Shown piece by piece: positions 54,341-64,000 of a stretch of DNA of 64,000 nt. This stretch comes from Effrenium voratum (Eukaryota; Sar; Dinophyceae; Suessiales; Symbiodiniaceae). Positions within the stretch are counted from its first letter, which is position 1; the number at the start of each line of letters is the position of its first letter. A program made the position numbers and the translations under genes. The stretch is from assembly GCA_963377175.1 (NCBI GenBank), contig CAUJNA010000446.1, positions 1,257,935 to 1,321,934 on the forward strand. The letters run 5' to 3'. The notes beneath the pieces were generated by a model, which had not been told where the DNA came from, did no database searches, and worked only from the letters and a program-made list of their open reading frames with translations.

Positions 54341-57300
54341 AGCTTCTTTTTTTCCCGGTAAATCTTGGAAAGAGGGGTGGAACCTTAAGCAAAAGAAGCC
54401 GGTAATGTATATCCTTGGAAAATTTGGAAGAATTGTTGGGCATGGGAAAGAGAAAGCCAAAGGAAAGGAAGGGCGTGGGATATGGGATTTTCTGGCATGA
54501 GGAAAGCTATGTGAATCTTAATCATAAATTTGTGCAATATTGCCGGTTTAAGAAAGATTCGGAGCTTGCATTGGTCGATTCTTAGCATCAAATACTAGTT
54601 GTTATGCATAGGTTCGCTTCTCCACGGTTCGGTCCCGGAGTGGTTCGAAACAATTCGATCTTGATAGGGCTTTAATTGTGGTTCTTGACTTGGTTCTATG
54701 CTTTGTAATGGGGTATATATGTTTATTTATTGTTTTTAAAGATTTTTTGAATTTATAGAGTTGATGGAATCGGTGGTTTGGTTTTTTAGAAATATAGAAA
54801 TATATTATTATTATTTTATTTATGATGTTGTATTATGAAATTTGTGTTTGTTTTGTGAATTTATTGTATTTGTTTTAGTTTTAAAATGATATTTATTATG
54901 AATGTGTATTTTGTTTTTGATAAAATGTAATATTTATTATACGATTATGATTTGTTTGAGGGATTAAATTGTGTGTTATATATGTTTGTATTGAATAATT
55001 GTGGTTAATTATTTTTATTTGTTGGATTATAGATTTCGTTGTATAACCATTATACATTTTGTTATAGATTTAATCTTTGTCCGGGTTTCTTTTTTAATTA
55101 TAAATTGAATAATTGTAATTAAGTGGTTGCGTTGTATATTGTCTTATGTAATTATTATATATTTTGTTATAGATTCAATTTAGTTTAGGTTAGTGATTTT
55201 GTGTTTTTTGCCATTTGCTTTATGTTAGAGAAATGTAATAAATTGGAGTTGTGGAGATATGTTTGACGGGGTGCGTTTTATTTTGCCTTGCTTTGTTTTT
55301 TATAGATCTTGTTATATAGCGGGTTTGCGCTATATTATGTTATTAAAATTGATATATATTAAGAATTGTTTTTCGTTATAGATTTGTATATTAAGGGCCG
55401 TCGTTATAAATCTTTGTAACAAGATTCGGTGTGCGTTGTATGTTATAGACCCTTAAATATATATATATATGTATAAGTTGTATTTTTATGAAGATGTTAT
55501 GTTTATAATAAAATTTAGGATTAATTTCGTAAAAATATTGGTTTTATTACGAAAGATACATGGATTTTACGAAAATATGTTGATTGTTACGAAACGTATT
55601 TTGGATTATACGAAATTATGTTGATTATGAAATCTAAGTTTTGTATAATTTTTGTGTTGTTATTATGGTGGGTCGTGTGTCGAAACCGTATTAAATTCGT
55701 ATTGAAATGGTATCGAATTTGAGATGGAATTGATTGATATTTTATGATATTTGATTTTATAAAAATTCTATCTCCCGATTCTGTTTTGTGGTTTATGTCC
55801 TCGAACATCTCGATTTGAAGATTTGGGCTAAATTGCCTATTGTATTATAGATTGCTAATCCTTTTGTGGTAGTAGTTGTATATAGATACGAATTTTATAA
55901 CATAGGAATTTTCAAAAAACAAATATGTATTTTTATGTTTTCTAGATGGATAGAGTGGAATGTAGATAATCGACCCATCAATTATAAAAATGATTATGGG
56001 GTTGGTTCCAAAGAGGTAAGTGGTAGAGGTTATTTGAGGTTTTGGGGTGCGAATGGGTATTTAATTCGATAGGTTGAATATAATTTTAGTTTGTGGTATT
56101 ATAAATATTGTTGAAGTATTTTAATAATAGAAATTGATAGAATTATTTGAGAGTCGTTCGAAAGGTTTTTGTATTGAGTTATATAGGAAAATCATTTTTG
56201 GTGATAGTGTTGATTTGTATGAAAGGTTTGCGAAAAAGGTGTTTATATTTTTTTGAATTGACTTTCGGGTTATGAATATATTATTTTATTGTATGTATTT
56301 GTTTTGTAAAATATTATTTTTTGGGATTATGGATTTCTAATTTATAATGATTTTTTTATATCGGGTTATTTTGGTATTGAGAAGATTATTGCTCGTATTA
56401 TTCTAATGTTGAAAAATTGTGATTTTTGAATTGTGATTCCAAAAACATATTTTTTATATGATTCTTGAGATAAATATGTTGAAAACAATTTTTGAAAAGA
56501 ATTCCGTGAAATTCCATATTGTATTTATAGATATATATATATATATTTGCTATTTATATGTTTTTTTAATAAAGATATTGGAATTTGAATTAATTTAGAT
56601 TTTATATTTTTTATTATGTTATTGTGGAATTTGTATATATTTTATTTCAATTATTTAATTTAAATAAATAAATTATAATAATAATATTAAGGAATATTAT
56701 TTATATTAATAGTAGAAATATATATATTTAATATTCTTTACCATATAATTTATATTTATATTAAGAATTTAAATAGTATTCCAAACAATATACTCCCTAA
56801 TAATAGCCTATTAATCTCGTATATATTTCTTGCTTTATTAAAAACAAATAGAATTCATTATAATCTATAAATATTCGAGAATTATATATAAATATATATT
56901 AAGATGATATATTATATATTAGATTTATATAAAATTCATAATAAATTATCTAAATTTATGTAACTATATATATATATATAGTTTATTTATCCCTACTATG
57001 TCGATATTGTTGTGTGATTGATTTTTGTATTTTTAGTAAAAAAGATGTTTATGTTATAACGAAAAGGGTTAAGAAGAATATAAATAATCTTGAAATTGGA
57101 TTTTGTTTGGAATAGGCTGGATTGGATTATTGTAGGTAAGGATTCTTTCTTATTATATGACATTATGTATTTGAATTAATATATATTTTTTGGAAGAAAG
57201 ATATAATTAAAGAAACTAATATTCTTAAGGTTATTAGGAAATGTATTTTTTATAAGAATTTATAGATTCTTTTTTGACTGGGGATATGATGGGCGATTGA

Positions 57301-59094
57301 TGGAGATCTATTGGAATGGGGGATTTGCAATTTGGAATAAAATGATTAGGATTAGATATATGATATCGGGAATTTTATATTATATATTTTTTATTGTTTT
57401 ATATTAATATATTATTATTTAGGAATTTATTATAAAATAAATATTAACTTAAATTAATTTTATTTATTAATTATATTAATTATTATTTTTTTCCAAATTA
57501 ATTAATTTAAATAGATATTGAATATTTTTGAGATATTTTTTTTCCCGGGAATAATTGAATAGTATATTAATTAGATTTAATATGGTATTATAAATAATAA
57601 TTTTAATATATATTCGATATCATTATTTTTTTACTATATATTATTTTATAATTTCCAATACAACATTTATTAAAATTGATAAATCATAAATATGAAATTG
57701 GAAAAAAAACTATTAAACCAGATTCCATTTAATTTTGAAATGTTTAATTGAAAATCGAATTAAATATAAAAAGCATATTTATAAAACATATACCCTAAAT
57801 AATATATATATATATTTATTAATAGATTTTATATTAAAATTAAATATATATATATTTATCTAATAAAATATTGTTGAATATATTTAAAAAATTAGATGTT
57901 TATATATATATTTAACATATATTCCATTTATTTTATTCATTATTATATTGATTAATAAATATATACATATATATTTGACAATATATATATAAATAATCTA
58001 TATTTTAAATAGAATTCATATATCTAAATTACAATAATATATATGTTTATTTGATTATTAAAAATATGATTGATTTAAACAATATATTATTCTTCCTAAA
58101 ATATATATAATATATAATTAATATATATTGGTACTATTAATATATCTGTAATAATGCCTAATATATATATATATATTCTAATAATATATCTAATATAGAA
58201 ATATATAAAATTAATATAAAATAATATTAACATATTATAATGGATATATCTAAATTATATAAACGTAGAAAATAAGACCATAAAAATCAATTATAAAAAC
58301 CAATTACGAAACAACATATTCTAAATCATAAATATACTTTATAATAAATTATTATAAGAAATATATATAATATTTAAATTATAAAATTAATATAATTCAA
58401 TTAATATATTATAAACAATTATTTTTAATAATTACAAAATTTACAAATAGAATTAAAAATATATATATATCTATATAAATATATTCTTCCTTAAATAATA
58501 AATTAACAACTTATATATTTATATATTTTATATTACGATATATTTAAATTTTCTTCAATAATATTTTTTTAATATATATATTCAAAGCGATCATATCGAT
58601 ACTTTAAATAATTCTTTAATTTATTTATAAAATTTAATAGTTAATTAATATATGTTATTTAATTTTCAATGGCGATATAAATCAACATATGCCAATCCTT
58701 ATTTACTTAAATCAATATATAAATAATATAAATAATATATAATCGATATAAGATATAAAGGCTCGGACAATATATAAATGCCACAAATCCTTATATAAAT
58801 AATATAATCGAAATAATAAATAATATAAAGATAAATATAAATTTTATAATGTAATATATAAAGAATATGAGATTTTTATTATATGTTTAATCTATATTTA
58901 ATATAAAACATTTTTTAATTATCTAAAAACAATATATATTTATATATATTCTTCATAATCTAGTATCAATATATATCTAAATTCAATTTAAACATATAAA
59001 TATATTTTTTTTATCAATTATAATATTTATAATAAACCACATTTATAATCTATTTGGGTGTGTGTTTTTTTGACGTGGCCGTGCCGGGAGGTTG

Positions 59095-59165
59095 GTATAA
59101 GGGGTATGAATCGCAGGTATGGTTCGGGGTATGGCTCGGGGGTATGATTCGGGGTATGGCTCGCG
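59095..59165. repeat. GGGGTATGxxTCG cluster 1
   Basis: Five tandem 12-13 bp units of (G)GGGTATG(A/G)(A/T/C)TCG, just inside the left end of the 1.53 kb insertion. Confidence 0.85.
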
Positions 59166-59756
59166 CGCCTCTGAACTCTTGCTTTGTGGCTTTGGACACT
59201 GCAAAGCTCCCGTGCGCTGGCGACTGGATAGCCATGAGAATTTGGACCGCTTAGTTGCTACAAGCCAGCCTGGGGCGCTTGTGAGTGGCCTGAACTAGAC
59301 AGCTGCCACTCTGCGTGAGTGGGTTAGCGAAAGCTGCTGCGCTAGGTGGAAGGCGCAGAGCCACTGCCTGAGGCGAACGTCATGGCCACCTCCACTTGGA
59401 GTTCAAGCGACCCGCGTGCTCACAGACCCAAGCACGCGTTGCTTAAGGGGAAGCGCCGCTGCCCAGTCAGGCCCGCCACCCGCACCAGTCACGAACCAGC
59501 GTAAGGGCAAGACAGCGTGACATCCTCAAACGGCAGCCGCGCAGAGGCCAGTGGGCCTCTCACAGGTGGTGCGCCGTGTCGCGCTTGATACATCGCAGTA
59601 AGCCTTCCGAGCCCACCTTCTAGCGAACTTCTGCGAAAAGAGCCGCGAGCTGGTTCCTGCAGTGCTTCTCTTTGACTTGCTTCTGAGGATTTGGGCGGCA
59701 TAGCTTCGCTAGTACTGCCCAGAGCGCAAGAGGCTCTTGGCTGCAAGTGGCAGCAG

Positions 59757-59815
59757 AAGGGTATGAATCGGGGTATGAATCGGGTATGAATCGGGGGTAT
59801 GAATCGGGGACAGAT
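59757..59815. repeat. GGGGTATGAATCG cluster 2
   Basis: Four tandem units of GGGTATGAATCG in the middle of the insertion, same orientation as clusters 1 and 3. Confidence 0.85.
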
Positions 59816-60149
59816 TTTTTCGACCGGACAGACGCCAAGAGCACCCTAGGAGCACAAAGACAGCTTGTGTTTCACTGCGACAGTGGCCCAGGACAGACAG
59901 CTGTTTCCACCGCGTCGGACAGACTGCAGGAAGCAAGCTCCAAGTTTCAAGCTCAGCAGCGGCACCCCCCCCACAGCGCCCTGCAAGTCCCAGCGTCTTA
60001 CGTCAAGCTGCACCCCCCCGCCACAGCACCACGGATGCTACAGACAACTCTAGTACCAGGACATTCGCAGGATTTCTCCATCCCTCCATCCATTGGCACT
60101 TTCCATAGCAAGCCGAGACAGGTGGGTAACCGAGTGTCAAGGAACACGA

Positions 60150-60165
60150 CTTGAGCCAAAATGGC
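60150..60165 (-). other. Dinoflagellate spliced-leader relic (3' 16 nt)
   Basis: CTTGAGCCAAAATGGC on the plus strand is the exact reverse complement of the last 16 bases of the conserved 22-base dinoflagellate spliced leader. The next bases upstream in the leader sense are GGGGG rather than the expected CCGTA. Directly downstream (minus) is TCGTG, not the GTA donor of a leader RNA gene. That favours a genomic copy of a trans-spliced mRNA 5' end. Confidence 0.7.
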
Positions 60166-60469
60166 CCCCCACGAGTAACCAGTGAGTGTGTGAGTGGACA
60201 TGTCAACTATACTTGGCCCCATGATATCAGAGCCCAACCATGCAAGCATCGCAGACTCAAGAATAGATCCAGGAACCACAAGTGAACCAGGTATTACCTC
60301 GGAGTCCCTACCCCCTGGCATCGGTCCACATGTCAAGCTCTCTAACACTGTTTCTTGACAAGACCCCCTTCTTCACTTGAAGTTAAACCCCCTATAGCTT
60401 CCAGCTATCCATAGATCACATGCAAATGCCACAGTTCTTGCAAGTTCTTTTTTTTTGTGTTTTTTAAGG

Positions 60470-60535
60470 GGTATGACTCGGGGTATGGCTCGGGGGTATG
60501 GTTCGGGGTATGATTCGGGGGTATGGCTCGCCCAA
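60470..60535. repeat. GGGGTATGxxTCG cluster 3
   Basis: Five tandem units near the right end of the insertion, mirroring cluster 1 in position but not orientation. Confidence 0.85.
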
Positions 60536-61613
60536 GCCCCACCTCCCACGAAGACTAAAGAACTGACACGGTAAAAAAACACAAACCCATATTAATATAA
60601 TGTTTTTCTAATTTTATTAAACTAATATTGTTTTAAAATTCATTTAATTTAAAATCAATAATCAATTTAAATATTATTCCTAAATTCATTAAATATATTA
60701 AAACCTAACGAAATTTAATAAAACCTCATCAAATTTCATAATAAAATATTTTACATAAAATCACAAAACATAAATCCTATTTTAAATTATATTAATTCAT
60801 ACAAAATTATTCCGAACCTCGTAAATTATATTCATTCATAATAATAAATTAATTTCCAAACTAAAATAAATAAATAAATATCGAATCATACCTAAAAAAT
60901 AAATTCCATAACAAATCCAATATTTAAATATATCTAAAATAAATAAATTTCTTCTTCTTCTTCTTTTATAATAAAAAAAAACCAATATTTTATCAATTCA
61001 TCCATAATATATATATATATATATATAAATAACCAAAATATAAAATAAAATTCAAAAAACAATCTCTTCAACACCATGTCATATTATCACTTTCCACAAA
61101 AACCTTACAACATCATAAAAAAATATAAACAATAAATTTACAAGTTTTACTTATTTCTGAAAATAATCAATAAAATATAATTTCATATATCTATTTTGCC
61201 TACTAATTAAGAATCATATAAATTTATCATTAATTTAGCAAATCATACCAAATCAAATTAATTTAATTTAAACAGCCAAAAACAATATCGACAATAAACA
61301 TATATAATACCTAATAAAAACGTTACCTTAGCAAATAATATCCAACTAACTTGTAAGAAATATTACAAACCTAGTAAATATCATAAAACAATCTATTTCA
61401 CACCACTAATCACCACTGTGATACCCTTCATCTTAAATCAAAGACGTATTGGTTCATAGAGCGTATCATACACAGCTCACAATTCATCTAGCAAAGGTTT
61501 TGTTCATTCACGCTAGGAAATCATGTCTTCGCTTCTTCGGTGCGCTGACCTCAGAAGCCGAGAACATCTTCGACTCCAACTGGGCGGATCATAGGCTCCA
61601 TGTTCATGGTAGT

Positions 61614-61733
61614 GATGGACGAAATCCGTTCGCACCAATTTGAAACCATGGTTGAAACCATGGGATTTCTTGGTATCAGGGAAACTATGATTTAAGGGTT
61701 TCTGTAGGTGGTGCAGGATTTCGTCCATCCACT
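61614..61733. mobile_element. Short TIR element
   Basis: GATGGACGAAATCC and GGATTTCGTCCATC are perfect inverted ends of about 120 bp. Inside is the tandem palindrome AAACCATGGTTGAAACCATGG. Confidence 0.7.
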
Positions 61734-61959
61734 GTATCACTATGTCTAGATGCTCTTGTGAACAGGGAGAGAGCTTTTTCAAGCAGAAAACATGGCCCAT
61801 TCTAAACAGACGTCTCCCTAACACCGGTGGCGCTAAAGACCAACTCAACAATATCTCCGAGCAAGGCATAAGCTGGCACGACATGACAATTGGGAAATAC
61901 TCCTGTATGCAGAGTTGTTCATGTCAGTCTTTACTTGTTCACGTGACCAGCCTCTAACT

Positions 61960-62620
61960 AGGCGGCGCTGCTGACACCGTTCCGACACACCGCTTCCAAC
62001 CGGTACACTACATACATACCTGCATGCAACAAATGATGCAATACATGTTGCCCACTATTACTAGCAATCCGGGTTTATCCTTTCGCTGTTTCCAGGAAAC
62101 ATCTCGAGTCTCTCTTTGAAAAACAATTCTAATAGTCAGCCGCCAACTAAAAAACACGTCGGGCAAAAAAGTCAAACCAACAGTTGATTTTTTGTTTTTT
62201 ATTTATTTATTTATTTGTGTAAGGGTAAGGTGGTCGTTCAAGGGAAATCAAAAGGAACATCGAAATCCAGTTTGGGGAATCAAATCAGGGGTGTTGGGTG
62301 CAGGGTGCCTGGCCTCTTCCCCAAATTGAAACAAATGTGGATTCGTCATGCGGACTGCTGCAAAAGGCAGTGGAGATGAGAGGGACTTGGAGGAACCTAC
62401 AACACATGGTTGGTCCCACTGCAACGTGTACCCAGCGATGGTGAAGCTATGGATTGCTCCAAACCTCCGCGAATTCATGGCAATCGCCTATATTTGAATT
62501 GATTTTTTCCCTGTCCACCCACGGCATGTTTGAGGTCTGAACATCCACGCCAAGCTCCAAGCACTTCCTTCCCTGAGTGCCCAGCAGCGGCAGGCAAGAC
62601 AGCCATCCAGACCTGGCATC
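61960..62620. other. No firm gene; one ambiguous exon
   Basis: At about 62,375-62,498 the plus frame VYPAMVKLWIAPNLREFMAI ends in TGA, but the minus frame RFGAIHSFTIAGYTLQWDQP is equally open. Strand and reality are unresolved. A TTTA-type run lies at 62,198-62,214. Confidence 0.3.
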
Positions 62621-62632
62621 ATGTAGACCCCG

Positions 62633-62733
62633 GATAAATTAACCCCCTGTTTATTAATATGTATTTCTAGTGGGGATTTCTCACTTTTGGAGGGGAACCC
62701 CCATGCATAAACAGGGGTTTAAATAATCCAGGG
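62633..62733. mobile_element. Short TIR element
   Basis: GGATAAATTAACCCCCTG then TTTATTAATATG and CATGCATAAACAGGGG then TTTAAATAATCC are imperfect inverted ends of about 28 bp around a 101 bp unit. A CAGGGGTTTATTAATCTGGGG fragment at 11,983-12,003 is related. Confidence 0.7.
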
Positions 62734-63151
62734 CCAACCTTACTGCAACCATCGGAAGTCGGAGGCCAACTCCCAGTGAACTGGGACTGAGTCTCCGAAT
62801 GGCCAGCCACTACGAAAGCTGGCAAGACCAGAAGGGAAACCATGAAGAACCAGTGGTTGAAAACACCTTATGGTGCATAAGAACCAGAAGGTACCATAAG
62901 GTAAACCATGTTTCTCAAGTCATGAATCGAACAAAAGGTCGCTCCAAAAAAAAACCTGCCAACACCACTCCAACACCGAACCCCTCGAGTCACCGATGAT
63001 AGGAACGCGTTTCTAAGCAGGGCTTCGGGGTTGCCTCGCCTTTCCTTTTGCAGCCGGGAACCCTGAAGCTTCAAGCCGACTTTTTTCACTGTGACAGCTT
63101 GCGTCCAACCTGCGGCCAATCTCATGAAACACTGCAAGCCTTATGCGAATT

Positions 63152-63251
63152 GGGTGTGGGTCAAAAATAGATACCCAGAATGGAATCCTGGCAAATGGAA
63201 ACAAAGACTACAACCTGTGGTGAGCTGGTGGTCTAATTTTGACCCATACCC
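63152..63251. mobile_element. Introner-like element, family E
   Basis: GGGTGTGGGTCAAAAATAG and CTAATTTTGACCCATACCC are long inverted ends of a 100 bp unit. AATT lies at both junctions (63,148-63,151 and 63,252-63,255) and may be a target duplication or part of the TIR. Confidence 0.85.
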
Positions 63252-63342
63252 AATTTGCACCACAAACAATCCGAACAGAGGAAAGCTAATCACAAGCTTT
63301 GGGTACCATAAACAGCCGGTTGCGTATGAGATTGGGCAGCAG
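63252..63342 (+). CDS. Probable exon after a family E element, strand not certain
   Basis: The plus frame reads CTTNNPNRGKLITSFGYHKQ then PVAYEIGQQ and ends at CAGCAG|GTGAGA, a consensus donor. It joins in phase to the next candidate exon. The minus frame is open but shows no comparable sites. Family unknown. Confidence 0.4.
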
Positions 63343-63387
63343 GTGAGAACCCGCAGGCCGCATCTAACACCCGCCCCTATGCACGCA

Positions 63388-63475
63388 GGCACCTGGGCAA
63401 GTTCTAATCGAGCTCCTGCCGCTTGGCGGCGGAAAAAGACATCGGGACCTTGCGATCGCAAGCCAGCTCCCGTCC
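63388..63475 (+). CDS. Probable exon with GC donor, strand not certain
   Basis: Acceptor CACGCAG and donor CCAG|GCAAGT bound APGQVLIELLPLGGGKRHRD then LAIASQLPS. It follows the 63,252 exon in phase (EIGQQ-APGQV). GC donors fit dinoflagellate introns. A minus-strand reading (PDVFFRRQAAGARLELAQ followed by GTGCCT) is also possible, so confidence is moderate. Confidence 0.4.
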
Positions 63476-63739
63476 AGGCAAGTCGACGACATGCTAAGCC
63501 CGGCCTGAGCAGTCACCGAATCCTCAAAACATCCGTTTCCAATTCTGAGTCACATCAGCACTCAGAGTCAAAGATCACAGGGTCGTTGCTGGTGCCTCAG
63601 GCTGGGAGCTCCTGTTGACATCACGCTCTATACTTGAGCTCGAAGTACCTTGGCTGCATTGCACCACTCATGCTCATCAATCCCTCATGCATATGACACG
63701 CACATGTTGCAAACACATGTCACAAGTATACATACAAAT

Positions 63740-63833
63740 GGCTGTAGCTCAAAAAAGTGGTACCACAATGGTAAATGGAACCAAAGACTAATACCCGCGG
63801 TTTGCCCCAGCTCTTTAATTTTGAGCCATACCC
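63740..63833. mobile_element. Introner-like element, family E, with AAAT direct repeats
   Basis: GGCTGTAGCTCAAAAAA and AATTTTGAGCCATACCC are inverted ends of a 94 bp unit. AAAT flanks both sides (63,736-63,739 and 63,834-63,837). The middle has AATGGAACCAAAGACTAATACC like other copies. Confidence 0.85.
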
Positions 63834-64000
63834 AAATGAACGCATCTCCACGGAATTTCCCCACCTTTTAGCCAAAAGGGTCAAAACCCAAATCGGTTTA
63901 GTTTTCAGTGAACATCCGATTCAATCCAACCACTAAAATGGGTTCTAAAATGGGTGGTGAATTCACCTATCCCAAACTGGGATCCCATTGGTGTTGAACC

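Larger units (their letters stand above)
59056..60588. mobile_element. 1.53 kb TIR-bounded insertion in the AT island
   Basis: The left end GGGTGTGTGTTTTTTTGACG and the right end, read in reverse, GGGTTTGTGTTTTTTTACCG pair at about 21 of 26 positions. The interior is GC-rich, while both flanks are AT-rich. It contains three clusters of GGGGTATGxxTCG repeats (59,095-59,165, 59,757-59,815, 60,470-60,535) and a spliced-leader relic on the minus strand. No transposase-like frame was seen and no clear target duplication. Non-autonomous DNA element or a retroposed transcript are both possible. Confidence 0.6.
51640..61440. other. AT-rich island of 9.8 kb
   Basis: GC content falls sharply at about 51,640 and recovers at about 61,440; 56,500-59,050 is almost pure A+T with many TATA runs. 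No open frame has coding character. The left half is T+G-rich on the plus strand; from about 57.4 kb rightward it is A+C-rich. It is interrupted by a GC-rich insertion at 59,056-60,588. Low GC is reported at domain boundaries in Symbiodinium chromosomes; centromeric, foreign or misassembled DNA are alternatives. Confidence 0.85.

Noticed and set aside
51640..61440. AT-rich island as an organelle insertion
   Set aside because: No recognisable mitochondrial or plastid gene, rRNA or tRNA was seen; composition alone is not evidence.

Overview
The window looks like nuclear DNA of a dinoflagellate; the species is not determined. Four observations support this. A 16-base perfect match to the 3' part of the conserved dinoflagellate spliced leader lies at 60,150-60,165 (minus). 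An intron with a GC donor and AG|G acceptor can be placed exactly at 10,779-11,539. Coding sequence comes as short GC3-rich exons separated by long G+T-rich introns. Dozens of roughly 95-115 bp elements with terminal inverted repeats (TIRs) sit in those introns and resemble introner elements. I see no rRNA gene, intact tRNA gene, CRISPR array or bacterial-style operon. Most long open frames are low-complexity or shadow frames; real exons were picked by splice-site context, codon bias and family motifs.

Layout. 0-9 kb: a few unassigned exons, introner-like elements and a degenerate minisatellite at 2.46-3.52 kb. 9.6-16.3 kb: the best gene, a GT90/CAP10-type glycosyltransferase on the plus strand in at least six exons. 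19.3-19.9 kb: two exons sharing a Cys-Trp...Cys-Cys motif. 20.27-20.66 kb: an uninterrupted (GT)194 tract. 22.4-38 kb: many plus-strand exons of unknown function, including a signal-peptide first exon and several terminal exons with stop codons. 42-47 kb: a papain-family (C1A) protease locus with propeptide, catalytic His and Asn blocks, a Pro-rich linker and a Cys-rich tail. It carries several 1-nt frame breaks and no recognisable catalytic Cys block. An introner-like element with a 4-bp direct repeat splits its last catalytic exon without changing the frame. 47.5-51.5 kb: one gene end and one further gene, both plus. 51.6-61.4 kb: a strongly AT-rich island with no convincing genes, a diverged 0.7-1.0 kb tandem repeat and a switch in strand composition near 57.4 kb. 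It is interrupted by a 1.53 kb GC-rich, TIR-bounded insertion that contains the spliced-leader relic. 61.4-64 kb: normal composition again, with more introner-like elements and two exons whose strand is less certain.

Almost all supportable exons before the AT island are on the plus strand, as expected for unidirectional dinoflagellate gene blocks; two minus-strand candidates (21.9 and 40.4 kb) are exceptions. The clearest unusual biology is the dense mixture of at least eight short TIR families, some caught as frame-preserving insertions in coding sequence, and the AT island with its skew switch and inserted element.
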